A stretch of 64,000 bases of DNA from Nocardioides ochotonae (GTDB lineage Bacteria > Actinomycetota > Actinomycetes > Propionibacteriales > Nocardioidaceae). Position 1 is the stretch's first letter. Every line of letters starts with the position of its first letter. This document shows, one piece after another, positions 55,244 to 63,987 of this stretch. The stretch lies in NCBI RefSeq assembly GCF_011420305.2, contig NZ_CP061769.1:3707001-3771000 (forward strand), written 5' to 3'. The position numbers were made by a program, and so were the translations under genes. Under the pieces are notes generated by a model, which did no database searches, was not told where the DNA came from, and saw only the letters and a program-made list of their open reading frames with translations.

Positions 55244-56172
55244 TGTCGCTCGTGCCCACCCCCGAGATCCCGCCCGTCGTCGACGTCGCCGGTCCCGACC
55301 CGACCGAGCCCGGGGCCCCGCGCCACGAGTCGCCGCGGCGCCGGTTCCTGCGCCGCTTCACCGGCCCGTGGACCTCGCGCGCTGCGCTGCTGGTCGTCGC
55401 CGTGTGGCTGTTCGTCGCGGTCACCGCCACCTGGCTGGCTCCGCACGACCCGGTCGTGCAGGACCTCACCGCACGCCGCCTGCCGCCGCTGTCCCCGGAC
55501 CACCTGCTCGGCACCGACAGCCTGGGGCGCGACACCCTCTCCCGACTGATGTACGGCGCGCGCGTCGCCGCCCAGGCGGCGGCCATCTCCGTGCTCGTCG
55601 GCCTCACGTTCGGCGTACCGCCGGCGCTGCTCGCCGGGCTGCTGCGCGGGCCGTGGGACGCGGTCTTCTCCCGCATCGCCGACGCCCTGCTGAGCTTCCC
55701 GCCGCTGCTGCTGGCGCTCGCGATCGTCGGCGTGATGGGCCCCAACCTCACCAACGCGATGCTCGCGATCGGCATCGTGTTCATCCCGCGCTTCTTCCGG
55801 GTGGTCCGCGCGGCCACGCTGGCGGTGCGCGAGGAGACCTTCATCGAGGCCTCGCGCAGCATCGGCACGCCCACCTCGTGGGTGCTGCGCCGCCACGTGC
55901 TGCCCAACGTGGTCTCGCCGCTCGCGGTGCAGATCAGCCTCGCGCTCGGCTTCGCGATCCTCGCGGAGTCCTCGCTGAGCTTCCTGGGCCTCGGCGTCCA
56001 GGCGCCCGAGGCGAGCTGGGGAAGCATGCTGTCCGAGGGCCGCGCGGCGTGGTTCTACACCCCGTGGCCGATCATCGTGCCCGCCACGGCCGTGGTGGCC
56101 TGCGTGCTGGCCTGCAACGTGCTCGGCGATTCGATGGCCGACTCCGTCGGCCGCGAGAGGACCAGGGCCTGA
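55243..56172 (+). CDS. Dipeptide-type ABC transporter permease (DppC-like)
   Basis: A 309-residue permease: N-terminal Pro-rich cytoplasmic region, first helix AALLVVAVWLFVAVTATWLAP, LLGTDSLGRDTLSRLMYGARVA (the DppC signature) and EAA loop ETFIEASRSIGTPTSWVLRRHVLPNVVSPL. LAESSLSFLGLGVQAPEASWGSML completes the family signature. It begins one base inside the DppB stop codon and ends one base before the first ATPase start, so production is tightly coupled. Confidence 0.94.
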   Translation: MSLVPTPEIPPVVDVAGPDPTEPGAPRHESPRRRFLRRFTGPWTSRAALLVVAVWLFVAVTATWLAPHDPVVQDLTARRLPPLSPDHLLGTDSLGRDTLSRLMYGARVAAQAAAISVLVGLTFGVPPALLAGLLRGPWDAVFSRIADALLSFPPLLLALAIVGVMGPNLTNAMLAIGIVFIPRFFRVVRAATLAVREETFIEASRSIGTPTSWVLRRHVLPNVVSPLAVQISLALGFAILAESSLSFLGLGVQAPEASWGSMLSEGRAAWFYTPWPIIVPATAVVACVLACNVLGDSMADSVGRERTRA

Positions 56173-56173
56173 G

Positions 56174-57226
56174 ATGACCCACCCGACCCAGACCCCCCAG
56201 CCGACCCCGGCCGCACCCCCGACGCCGGGGACCCCGCCCCTGCTCTCGGTGCGCGACCTGACCGTGGAGTTCGCCGTCCGCGGCGAGTGGAACGCCGTGG
56301 TCAGCGATGTCTCCTTCGACGTCGGCGCCGGGCAGGTCGTCGCCCTCGTCGGCGAGTCCGGCTCCGGCAAGTCCGTGACCTGCTTCTCCACGCTGCGCCT
56401 GATCGACTCCCAGAACGGGCGGATCAGCTCCGGCGAGGTGCTCCTCAACGGCCGCGACCTGCTCACCCTCGGCGAGCGCGAGATGGCCGACGTCCGCGGC
56501 AACGAGGTCGCGATGATCTTCCAGGAGCCGATGACCAGCCTGAACCCGGCGTACACCGTCGGGTCCCAGATCGCCGAGGTCGTACGCCGCCACCGCGGCG
56601 CCGACCGGGCCGGGGCCCGCCGCCGCGCCGCCGAGGTGCTCGACCTGGTCGGCATCCCGCGCGCCGCGTCGCGGCTCGACGACTACCCGCACCAGTTCTC
56701 CGGCGGCATGCGCCAGCGGGTGATGATCGCGATGGCGCTGGCCACCGAGCCGAAGCTGCTGATCGCCGACGAGCCGACCACCGCGCTCGACGTCACCATC
56801 CAGGCCCAGGTCCTCGACCTGGTCCGCGGCTTCGCCCGCGACCTGGACATGGGCGTCCTGCTGGTCACCCACGACCTGGGCGTGGTGGCCGAGGCCTGCG
56901 ACGACGTCGTGGTGATGTACGCCGGGCAGGTCGTCGAGCACGCCGAGCTGTTCGACCTCTTCGACCGGCCGCGGCACCCCTACACCTCCGGGCTGATGCA
57001 CTCGCTGCCGCGCGTGGACGGCGTGGGTGGCATGGAGGTCATCCCGGGATCCCCTCCGCTGCCCACGGCCTTCCCCACCGGGTGCCGGTTCGGACCCCGG
57101 TGCCGCTTCGCCGAGCCGGCCTGCCATGCCGGCCCGATCCCGCTGACCCCGCGCCCCACCGGCGGCACCGACCGCTGCCGGCGCGCCGACGAGCTCGACC
57201 TGACCCCCGCCGGGAGGCGCGCATGA
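56174..57226 (+). CDS. Dipeptide-type ABC transporter ATPase (DppD-like)
   Basis: A 350-residue ATPase. Walker [13 protein letters not shown]-loop [16 protein letters not shown], signature [15 protein letters not shown], Walker [14 protein letters not shown]-loop [14 protein letters not shown]. The C-terminal oligopeptide-transporter domain has the cysteine motif [21 protein letters not shown], which binds an iron-sulfur cluster in structurally studied relatives. Its stop overlaps the second ATPase start (ATGA). It would hydrolyse ATP as a heterodimer with the next protein. Confidence 0.94.
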   Translation: MTHPTQTPQPTPAAPPTPGTPPLLSVRDLTVEFAVRGEWNAVVSDVSFDVGAGQVVALVGESGSGKSVTCFSTLRLIDSQNGRISSGEVLLNGRDLLTLGEREMADVRGNEVAMIFQEPMTSLNPAYTVGSQIAEVVRRHRGADRAGARRRAAEVLDLVGIPRAASRLDDYPHQFSGGMRQRVMIAMALATEPKLLIADEPTTALDVTIQAQVLDLVRGFARDLDMGVLLVTHDLGVVAEACDDVVVMYAGQVVEHAELFDLFDRPRHPYTSGLMHSLPRVDGVGGMEVIPGSPPLPTAFPTGCRFGPRCRFAEPACHAGPIPLTPRPTGGTDRCRRADELDLTPAGRRA

Positions 57227-58248
57227 GCACCACCCCCGCGGTCCCCGGCGCCCCGCTCCTCGACGCCCCGCTCCTCGACGTACGCGACCTGCGCGTCGAG
57301 TACCGCTCGCGCGGGCGGCGTACGGTCGCTGCGGTCCGCAACGTCGACCTCCAGGTCGCCCCCGGCGAGGTGGTCGCGCTGGTCGGTGAGTCCGGCTCCG
57401 GCAAGTCCAGCGCGGTGCGCGGCATCATGCAGCTCATCCGCCCCGCCGGCGGCGAGGTCCGCTTCGACGGCCAGGACCTCACCACGATGGGCCGCAAGGA
57501 GCTGCGCCGCGCGCGCCGCGACATGCAGATGGTCTTCCAGGACCCGTTCTCCTCCCTGGACCCCGCGATGACGGTGGCCGAGATCATCGCCGAGCCGCTG
57601 ATGGTGCACACCGACCAGGACCGCAAGCAGCGGCGCGCCAGCGTGGTGGAGATGCTCGAGCTGGTCGGGCTGCGCCGCGAGCACGCCGACCGCTACCCGC
57701 ACGAGTTCTCCGGCGGGCAGCGCCAGCGGATCGCGATCGCCCGCGCGCTGGTGCTGCGCCCCCGGCTGGTGATCGCCGACGAGGCGGTCAGCGCCCTGGA
57801 CGTGTCCAGCCAGAACCAGGTCCTCCAGCTGCTCCAGAGCCTGATCGCCGAGCTCGGCATCGCCTGCCTGTTCATCACCCACGACCTCGCGGTCGTCCGC
57901 AGCATCGCCGACCGGGTCGCGGTGATGTACCTCGGCCGGTTGGTCGAGCAGCAGCCCACCGAGGAGCTGTTCAGCAGCCCCCAGCACCCCTACACCCAGG
58001 CGCTGCTGTCCGCGGCGCTGGTCGCGGACCCGCGGGTGCAGCGCACCCGGCGGCGTATGCGTCTGGAGGGCGAGCTGCCCGACCCGAGCAACCCGCCCGC
58101 GGGCTGCGTGTTCAGCACCCGCTGTCCTGCGGCCGTCGACGTGTGCCACGTCGAGATGCCCGAGCTGCTGCCGCTGGCCGACGGCGGCCGGGTCGCCTGC
58201 CACCTCGTCGAGACCGTGCCCGCGGCGCCCGGCATCGCCGTCCGCTGA
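57223..58248 (+). CDS. Dipeptide-type ABC transporter ATPase (DppF-like)
   Basis: A 341-residue ATPase: Walker [13 protein letters not shown]-loop MVFQDPFSSLDPAMTV, signature FSGGQRQRIAIARALVL, Walker B LVIADEAVSALD, H-loop FITHDLAVVRSIAD. The C-terminal CVFSTRCPAAVDVC motif matches that of DppD. ADEAVSALD has Ala where Pro is usual, as in many DppF proteins. It closes the five-gene importer; a SnoaL-like gene follows after 35 bp. Confidence 0.93.
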   Translation: MSTTPAVPGAPLLDAPLLDVRDLRVEYRSRGRRTVAAVRNVDLQVAPGEVVALVGESGSGKSSAVRGIMQLIRPAGGEVRFDGQDLTTMGRKELRRARRDMQMVFQDPFSSLDPAMTVAEIIAEPLMVHTDQDRKQRRASVVEMLELVGLRREHADRYPHEFSGGQRQRIAIARALVLRPRLVIADEAVSALDVSSQNQVLQLLQSLIAELGIACLFITHDLAVVRSIADRVAVMYLGRLVEQQPTEELFSSPQHPYTQALLSAALVADPRVQRTRRRMRLEGELPDPSNPPAGCVFSTRCPAAVDVCHVEMPELLPLADGGRVACHLVETVPAAPGIAVR

Positions 58249-58283
58249 CCTCGTCGTACCGCCCCCACCCGAGAGGAACCACC

Positions 58284-58778
58284 GTGGAGCTCACCGTGGA
58301 GCAGCGACTCGCCCGCCTCGAGGCGATCGAGTCCATCAAGGCGCTGAAGCACCGCTACCTGCGGGCCTGCGACCTCAAGCAGCCCGAGGTCTTCCGGGAG
58401 TGCTTCGTGGCGCGCGGCGCCTCGATCGACTACGGCCCGGCGCTGGGCAAGTTCGACGACGCCGACGGGATCGCGGAGGTCTACCGGCGGCTCGCGCTGG
58501 CCCGCCACGACGGGGACTACGTCGTGCTCGACATGCACCACGCGCTGCACCCGGACATCGAGATCCTCTCCGAGACCGAGGCGCGCGGGGCGTGGACGCT
58601 GCGCTTCCGGCAGGTCGACCGGGTCGCGCGCACCGAGCGGGTGAGCGCGATCGAGTACGACGACCGCTATGAGGTCGAGGACGGCGCGTGGCGGATCCGC
58701 TCGTGCCACGTGCGGATGCTCTGGTCGCTGTCGACGCCGCTGCCCGAGGGCGCCGAGATCATGGAGACCCTGTCGTGA
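58284..58778 (+). CDS. SnoaL-like (NTF2-fold) protein
   Basis: A 164-residue protein of the nuclear-transport-factor-2 fold: RLEAIESIKALKHRYLRACDLKQPEVFRECFV, DDADGIAEVYRRLALARHDGDYVVLDMHH, ending YEVEDGAWRIRSCHVRMLWS. The fold is used by ring-cyclising, isomerase and dehydratase enzymes (SnoaL, delta-5-3-ketosteroid isomerase, scytalone dehydratase) and by small non-enzymatic proteins. GTG 58284 has GAGAGGA upstream. Coupled to the SDR gene (GTGA overlap), it probably acts on the compound taken up by the Dpp-type transporter. Confidence 0.85.
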   Translation: MELTVEQRLARLEAIESIKALKHRYLRACDLKQPEVFRECFVARGASIDYGPALGKFDDADGIAEVYRRLALARHDGDYVVLDMHHALHPDIEILSETEARGAWTLRFRQVDRVARTERVSAIEYDDRYEVEDGAWRIRSCHVRMLWSLSTPLPEGAEIMETLS

Positions 58779-59611
58779 GCGGGCCGCGCGTCGCGCTGGT
58801 GACCGGCGGCAGCAAGGGCGTCGGGCAGGGCATCGCGGTCGGGCTGGCCGAGGCCGGCTGGACCGTGCACGTGTCCGGGCGCGACGAGTCGCGCCTCGCG
58901 ACCACGGTCGAGCGGGTCGAGCAGGCCGGCGGCCGCGGGCGCGCCTGGCGCTGCGAGCACACCGACGACGCCGACGTGGAGCGGCTGGTCGCCGAGGTCG
59001 CCGCGGACGGCGGACGCCTCGACCTCCTGGTCAACAACGCCTGGGCCGGGCCGGCGATGAACCACGTGCGCCCGGAGCGGTTCTGGGAGCGCCCGCTCTC
59101 GGACTGGGACACCCTGATCGGGGTCGGGCTGCGCGCCCACTTCGTCGCGATGCGCGCCGCCGCCCCGGTGATGGTCGCGCAGGGCAGCGGCCTGGTCGTG
59201 AACATCTCCTCGGTCGGCGCCCGCGCCTACCTGCACTCCACGCTCTACGGGATGTCGAAGGCCGCGCTCGACAAGATGACCCACGACGCCGCCCTCGAGC
59301 TGCGCGGCGAGGGGGTCACCGTGCTGTCGCTGTGGCCGGGCCTGGTCCGCACCGAGCAGCTGCTCGCCAGCGGGGTGCGCGACATCGCCGGCGTACCGGT
59401 GACCGACGCCGAGACCCCCGAGCTGCAGGGCCGCGTCCTCGCCGCCCTCGCCGCCGACCCGCACCTGCACCGCCGTACCGGCTCGGCGCTGATCAGCGCC
59501 GAGCTCGCCGAGGAGTACGGCGTCGTCGAGCCCGACGGCGGGCGCCCGGTCTCCCCGCGGTTGATGTTCGGCGGCGGGCCGGTGTTCCCCGAGCTGCCGC
59601 CGGTGGGGTAG
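58775..59611 (+). CDS. Short-chain dehydrogenase/reductase coupled to the importer
   Basis: A 278-residue SDR: TGGSKGVGQGIAVGLAEAGW (cofactor loop), SGRDESRLATTVERVEQ, LVNNAWAGPAMNHVRPERFWERPL, NISSVGARAYLHSTLYGMSKAALDKM (Ser and Tyr-Lys). NNAWAGP replaces the usual NNAG, a feature of the DHRS1-like SDR subgroup. GTG 58775 overlaps the SnoaL stop by four bases. It is the last gene of the operon, followed by a hairpin. Confidence 0.88.
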   Translation: MSGPRVALVTGGSKGVGQGIAVGLAEAGWTVHVSGRDESRLATTVERVEQAGGRGRAWRCEHTDDADVERLVAEVAADGGRLDLLVNNAWAGPAMNHVRPERFWERPLSDWDTLIGVGLRAHFVAMRAAAPVMVAQGSGLVVNISSVGARAYLHSTLYGMSKAALDKMTHDAALELRGEGVTVLSLWPGLVRTEQLLASGVRDIAGVPVTDAETPELQGRVLAALAADPHLHRRTGSALISAELAEEYGVVEPDGGRPVSPRLMFGGGPVFPELPPVG

Positions 59612-59653
59612 GTCGGTTCGGCCCCGGATCCGCATGTAACGCGGGGTTATCGT

Positions 59654-59685
59654 CGCTTCACACGTGGTGTACGGCGTGCGAAGCG
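59654..59685. terminator. Hairpin between convergent SDR and VOC genes
   Basis: CGCTTCACACG and CGTGCGAAGCG pair in 10 of 11 positions around a 10-base loop. It lies between two convergent genes and could terminate both. Confidence 0.5.
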
Positions 59686-59728
59686 TCAACAGTCCGGTGG
59701 AAGTTCCCGCGGGGCGCGGCGGCGTGTC

Positions 59729-60187
59729 TCACGAGCGCTCGTCATCGGTGCCGAACCCCGGCCGGGACTCGCGCTCGCTGGCGTCGTCGAGCTCCTGGAA
59801 GAAGGTGATCTCGAGAGACGCCGGCGCGCGCAGCCGGGAGTTGAGCGAGCGCCATGGCGTCTCCACCGGCGCGGCCAGGACCTCCGCGCCGTTCGACGCG
59901 GCGGCGTCGGTGACGGCCACGGCGTCCTCGACCTCGAGGGCGACCCGCACCGGGGACCCCACGAGGCCGTCGGTCTCGACCCGGTCGACCAACCGCTTGT
60001 GCGCGGGGCTGGCGATCTCCAGCGTCGCGCGGCCGGCGTCGAGGATGGCGACGCGGTCGTCGCCTCCCTCCGCGAACGCCACGACCTCCGTCATGCCGAG
60101 CACGTCGCGGTAGAAGGCCAGGGCCTGGTCGTAGTCGGCCGCCTCGACGACGAGGCGCAGCTGCTTGATCCGGGGGATGTTCGTCAT
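59729..60187 (-). CDS. VOC/glyoxalase-family protein
   Basis: A 152-residue vicinal-oxygen-chelate fold protein: IKQLRLVVEAADYDQALAFYRDVLGMTEVVAF, VAILDAGRATLEIASPAHKRLVD, VRVALEVEDAVAVTDAAASNGAEVLAAPVETPWRS, ending SLEITFFQELDDASE. Several family members bind a metal through His/Glu; the C-terminal Glu of SLEITFF is present but an N-terminal His is not (LRLVVE). It may be a non-catalytic or antibiotic-binding member. It is downstream of the long hairpin at 60270 on the same strand as the acyl-CoA dehydrogenase. Confidence 0.85.
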   Translation of the reverse strand: MTNIPRIKQLRLVVEAADYDQALAFYRDVLGMTEVVAFAEGGDDRVAILDAGRATLEIASPAHKRLVDRVETDGLVGSPVRVALEVEDAVAVTDAAASNGAEVLAAPVETPWRSLNSRLRAPASLEITFFQELDDASERESRPGFGTDDERS

Positions 60188-60269
60188 CCCTGATGGTCGG
60201 ACCTGTCACCGGTGTCAGGTCAACCCCGTTCGCCGGCGGAAAGCACCCGCCCCGACCCCCGGAACGCGG

Positions 60270-60327
60270 TAGTCCGACACACCAGGGTCGTGAAACCGCA
60301 ATTTCACGACCGTGGTGTGTCGGACTA
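60270..60327. repeat. 58-bp near-perfect hairpin
   Basis: Two 26-bp arms (60270-60295 and 60302-60327) match with one mismatch around the loop CCGCAA. It lies downstream of the acyl-CoA dehydrogenase and upstream of the VOC gene. Its ends (GGTAGTCCGACAC) resemble those of the hairpin at 17193 (GGTAGTTCGTGAC). Confidence 0.88.
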
Positions 60328-60361
60328 TCCGAAAGTCACGCCGTACGACGACGCGAGCGTG

Positions 60362-61522
60362 TCAGCCCTTCAGCACCGAGCGCGCCATCACGATCCGCTG
60401 GACCTGGTTGGTGCCCTCGTAGATCTGGGTGATCTTGGCGTCGCGCATCATCCGCTCGACCGGGAAGTCCTGGGTGTAGCCGTAGCCGCCCAGCAGCTGC
60501 ACCGCGTCGGTGGTGATCTCCATGGCGACGTCGGAGGCGAAGCACTTGGCCGCGGCACCGAAGAAGCCCAGGTCGGCGTCGTCGCGCTCGGACTTGGCCG
60601 CGGCGACGTAGACCATCTGGCGGGCGGCCTCGAGCTTCATCGCCATGTCGGCGAGCATGAACTGGATGCCCTGGAAGTCGGCGATGTTCTTGCCGAACTG
60701 CTTGCGCTCCTTGACGTACCCGACCGCGAAGTCGAGCGCGCCCTGGGCGATGCCGATGGCCTGCGCGCCGATGGTGACGCGGGTGTGGTCGAGGGTGCGC
60801 AGCGCCAGCTTGAGGCCGGTGCCGGGCTCGCCGATCATCCGGTCGCCGGGGATCCGGACGTTGTCGAAGAGCAGCTCGCGGGTCGGGGAGCCCTTGATGC
60901 CGAGCTTGCGCTCCTTCTCCCCGAAGGTGAACCCCTCGTCGGACTTCTCCACGATGAACGCCGAGACGTTGCGCCCGCGGGCGCCCTCGGGGTCGGTGAC
61001 CGCGAGGACGGTGTAGAACTCCGAGACCCCGGCGTTGGTGATCCACGACTTCTGGCCGTTGATGACCCAGTCGTCGCCGTCGCGCACCGCGCGGGTCTTC
61101 ATCGAGGCGGTGTCGGAGCCGGCGTCGCGCTCGGAGAGGCCGTAGGAGAAGCCGGTCCTGCCCTGCGCCATCGGGACGAGGTACTTGCGCTTGAGCTCCT
61201 CGCTGCCACCCAGGATCAGCGGCATCGAGCCGAGCTTGTTGACCGCCGGGATCAGCGAGGACGAGGCGCAGGCACGCGCCACCTCCTCGATGACGATGCA
61301 GGTCGCGAGGGCGTCGGCGCCCACGCCCTCGTACTCCTCGGCCACGTGCGGGGCGAAGAAGTCGGAGGCCACCAGCGCGTCGTGCGCCTCCTGGGGGTAG
61401 CGGGCCTTGTCGTCCACCTCGGCGGCGTACGGCGCGATCTTGGCGTCGCAGATGTCGCGGACGGCCTCGCGGATCGCCTCGTGGTCCTCGGAGAGCCGGT
61501 AGATGTCGAAGTCGGGGTTCAT
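60362..61522 (-). CDS. Acyl-CoA dehydrogenase (short/medium-chain type)
   Basis: A 386-residue flavoenzyme of the butyryl-CoA dehydrogenase (FadE25/BcdA) class, introducing the alpha-beta double bond in beta-oxidation. FSYGLSERDAGSDTASM and VINGQKSWITNAGVSEFYTVLA bind FAD, ERKLGIKGSPTRELLFDNVRIP is the next conserved block, and Glu in TQIYEGTNQVQRIVMARSVL is the catalytic base (about residue 369). Length is standard. It lies 25 bp downstream of the 3-hydroxyacyl-CoA dehydrogenase gene on the same strand, so both form one operon. Confidence 0.95.
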   Translation of the reverse strand: MNPDFDIYRLSEDHEAIREAVRDICDAKIAPYAAEVDDKARYPQEAHDALVASDFFAPHVAEEYEGVGADALATCIVIEEVARACASSSLIPAVNKLGSMPLILGGSEELKRKYLVPMAQGRTGFSYGLSERDAGSDTASMKTRAVRDGDDWVINGQKSWITNAGVSEFYTVLAVTDPEGARGRNVSAFIVEKSDEGFTFGEKERKLGIKGSPTRELLFDNVRIPGDRMIGEPGTGLKLALRTLDHTRVTIGAQAIGIAQGALDFAVGYVKERKQFGKNIADFQGIQFMLADMAMKLEAARQMVYVAAAKSERDDADLGFFGAAAKCFASDVAMEITTDAVQLLGGYGYTQDFPVERMMRDAKITQIYEGTNQVQRIVMARSVLKG

Positions 61523-61547
61523 CGGGGTTCCTCGGGAGTGGGAGTGA

Positions 61548-62390
61548 TCAGTAGGTGTAGAAGCCGCGGCCGGTCTTGCGCCCGAGCAGACCGGCGTCGA
61601 CCATCCGGTTGAGCAGCGGCGGGGCGGCGTACAGCGGCTCCTTGAACTCCTCGTAGAGCGACTCGGCCACCGCCTTGGTGGTGTCCAGGCCGATCAGGTC
61701 GGCGAGCGCGAGCGGGCCCTGCGGGTGCGCGGCACCCAGCACCAGGCCGCGGTCGATGTCCTCGGCGCTGGCGAAGCCGGACTCGAACATCCGGATCGCG
61801 GAGAGCACGAACGGGATCAGCAGCGCGTTGACGATGAAGCCGGCGCGGTCCTGGCAGTCGATGGCCTCCTTGCCGAGGCTGCCCTCGACGAAGACCCGGG
61901 CGCGCTCGGTGACCTCGGGCGCGGTGAGCAGCGAGGGCACCAGCTCGACGAGCTTGAGCACCGGCACCGGGTTGAAGAAGTGGATGCCCATCACGTTCTG
62001 CGGGCGGGTGGTGACCACGCCGAGCTTCATGATCGGGATCGAGGAGGTGTTGGAGGCCAGGATCGCGTCCGGCGAGGCCACGATGCGGTCCAGCTCGCGG
62101 AACAGCGCGACCTTGGCGTCCTCGTCCTCGACGATCGCCTCGATCACGATGTCGCGGTCGACCAGCTCCTCCAGCGAGGTGACCACGCGGATCCGGTCGA
62201 GCACGGCGGCGGCCGACTCGATCTTGCCCTTGGCCTCCGCACGGGCCAGGGACTTCTCCAGCCGGGAGCGACCGGCGGCCGCGGCGGCGTCGCTGGACTC
62301 CACCACGATCACGTCGTGACCCGAGCGCGCCGAGACCTCCGCGATGCCCGCACCCATCAACCCGCATCCGATGACGCCGATGTTCTCCAC
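61548..62390 (-). CDS. 3-hydroxybutyryl-CoA dehydrogenase-type enzyme
   Basis: A 280-residue NAD-dependent 3-hydroxyacyl-CoA dehydrogenase: IGVIGCGLMGAGIAEVSARSGHDVIVVE binds NAD, ASNTSSIPI and VMGIHFFNPVPVLKLVELV supply the catalytic Ser/His/Glu set, followed by the C-terminal dimer domain (DRAGFIVNALLIPFVLSAIRM, LIGLDTTKAVAESLYEEF) and GRKTGRGFYTY. It acts after enoyl-CoA hydratase in beta-oxidation or butyrate metabolism. Start ATG 62390, divergent from the TetR regulator across a palindromic operator. Confidence 0.95.
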   Translation of the reverse strand: MENIGVIGCGLMGAGIAEVSARSGHDVIVVESSDAAAAAGRSRLEKSLARAEAKGKIESAAAVLDRIRVVTSLEELVDRDIVIEAIVEDEDAKVALFRELDRIVASPDAILASNTSSIPIMKLGVVTTRPQNVMGIHFFNPVPVLKLVELVPSLLTAPEVTERARVFVEGSLGKEAIDCQDRAGFIVNALLIPFVLSAIRMFESGFASAEDIDRGLVLGAAHPQGPLALADLIGLDTTKAVAESLYEEFKEPLYAAPPLLNRMVDAGLLGRKTGRGFYTY

Positions 62391-62411
62391 TGACTGGTCC
62401 TCCTGTTTGAT

Positions 62412-62439
62412 ACTGGATACCTTCTACACGGTACTCAGT
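62412..62439. promoter_or_regulatory. TetR-family operator in the divergent promoter
   Basis: ACTGGATACC and GGTACTCAGT are 10-bp arms matching at 8 positions, separated by 8 bp. The dyad is centred between the TetR gene and the 3-hydroxyacyl-CoA dehydrogenase gene, where it could control both. Confidence 0.55.
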
Positions 62440-62478
62440 TCCGCAGACTACGACCAACCCGCCTCATGAGGGAGCCGA

Positions 62479-63228
62479 ATGACCAGCACCCGGGACCGGA
62501 TCGTCGAGGCGGCGTTCGCGCTCTTCGAGGAGCGCGGCTTCGAGGAGACCACCGTCGACGCGGTGGCCGAGCGCGCCGGCGTCGGCCGTACGACGTTCTT
62601 CCGGGCCTTCGGCTCCAAGGAGGACGTGATCTTCCCCGACCACACCCGGATGGTCGCGGCGGTCGCGGACCGGCTCACCACCGGCACCGCCGCCACCGCG
62701 CTGGTGGCGGTCACCGAGGCGTCGCGGATCGTGCTCCAGCACTACCTGGCCGAGGGCTCGCGCGCCCGGATCCGCTACCGGCTGACCCGCAGCGTGCCCG
62801 CGCTGCGCGCCCGCGAGATTGCCGGGCAGCTGCAGTACCAGCGCACCTTCCGCACCCACCTGCACGCCTGGATGGGCGGTACGCCGGAGACCGCGCTGCG
62901 CGCGGAGCTGATGGCCAACGTCGTGGTGACCGCCCACAACCACGTGCTGCGCGCCTGGCTGCGCGACGAGAGCGCCACCGCCGAGCAGGCCGAGGCCGAC
63001 TTCGACCGGGCGATGGCCGAGGCCGTCGCCATCTTCGGCGAGCAGGGCCGGGACGCGGCGGGCGCGGGCGGCGAGCAGGGTGAAAGTCTGGAGACCGCCG
63101 TGGTCGTCCTGCGCACCCGCCGGTCGCTGGAGGAGCTGCTGCCGCAGCTCCAGGCCCTCGCCCAGCCGGGCGGGACCATCACGCCTCCTCCCACGCCCGC
63201 CCACCCCGCCACCCCGCAGGAGAGCTGA
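62479..63228 (+). CDS. TetR-family transcriptional regulator
   Basis: A 249-residue regulator. The TetR HTH is TRDRIVEAAFALFEERGFEETTVDAVAERAGVGRTTFFRAFGSKEDVIF, with recognition helix GVGRTTFFRAF. A helical ligand-binding domain extends to about 190; then comes an unusually long tail (about 195-249, Gly/Ala- then Pro-rich). ATG 62479 has GAGGGAG six bases upstream. Its stop abuts the SDR start, so both are co-transcribed. It probably represses the divergent beta-oxidation operon and its own. Confidence 0.9.
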   Translation: MTSTRDRIVEAAFALFEERGFEETTVDAVAERAGVGRTTFFRAFGSKEDVIFPDHTRMVAAVADRLTTGTAATALVAVTEASRIVLQHYLAEGSRARIRYRLTRSVPALRAREIAGQLQYQRTFRTHLHAWMGGTPETALRAELMANVVVTAHNHVLRAWLRDESATAEQAEADFDRAMAEAVAIFGEQGRDAAGAGGEQGESLETAVVVLRTRRSLEELLPQLQALAQPGGTITPPPTPAHPATPQES

Positions 63229-63987
63229 ATGCAGATCCGAGACACCGCCGCCATCGTCACCGGGGCCGCCTCCGGCCTCGGTGCCGCGACCGCCGCCGCG
63301 CTGGCCGCCGAGGGCGCCCGCGTCTTCGGCTTCGACCTGCCCGGCGCGATCGAGGCGGCACCCGCCGTCGACGGCGTGACCTATGTCGCCGTCGACGTCA
63401 CCGACCCCGAGCAGGTGCAGGCCGCGGTCGACACCGCCGCCTCCGCCGGGGTCCCGCTGCGCACGGTCGTCAACTGCGCCGGCATCGGCCCCTCGATGCG
63501 GATCCTGGGCAAGAAGGGCGTGCACGACCTCGCCTTCTACGCCCGTGTCGTCCAGGTCAACCTGATCGGCTCGTTCAACGTGATGGCGCTGGCCGCGGAG
63601 AAGATCGCCGCCACCGAGCCCCTCGAGGACGGCCAGCGCGGCGTCGTCATCAACACCGCCTCGGTCGCGGCCTACGAGGGCCAGGTCGGCCAGGCGGCGT
63701 ACGCCTCCTCCAAGGGCGGCATCGTCGGGCTCAACCTGCCCGCCGCCCGTGACCTCGCGCAGTACGGCATCCGGGTCAACACCATCGCCCCCGGCATCGT
63801 GGAGACCCCGATGCTGGCGACGGTCTCGGAGGAGTTCCGCGCCGGCCTCGCCGCCGGGATCCCGTTCCCGCAGCGCCTCGGCCGCCCCGAGGAGTACGCC
63901 GACCTCGCGCTGTTCCTGGTCCACCACGACTACCTCAACGGCGAGGTCATGCGGATGGACGGCGCGCTGCGGATGTCCCCGCGCTGA
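63229..63987 (+). CDS. Short-chain dehydrogenase, type II 3-hydroxyacyl-CoA dehydrogenase-like
   Basis: A 252-residue [32 protein letters not shown] (NAD-type, with Asp after beta-2), [94 protein letters not shown]. The long insertion with KKGVHDL and the AYASSKGG motif match the HSD17B10 / 3-hydroxyacyl-CoA dehydrogenase type II group, fitting the beta-oxidation neighbourhood. It starts at ATG 63229, directly after the TetR stop. Confidence 0.9.
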   Translation: MQIRDTAAIVTGAASGLGAATAAALAAEGARVFGFDLPGAIEAAPAVDGVTYVAVDVTDPEQVQAAVDTAASAGVPLRTVVNCAGIGPSMRILGKKGVHDLAFYARVVQVNLIGSFNVMALAAEKIAATEPLEDGQRGVVINTASVAAYEGQVGQAAYASSKGGIVGLNLPAARDLAQYGIRVNTIAPGIVETPMLATVSEEFRAGLAAGIPFPQRLGRPEEYADLALFLVHHDYLNGEVMRMDGALRMSPR

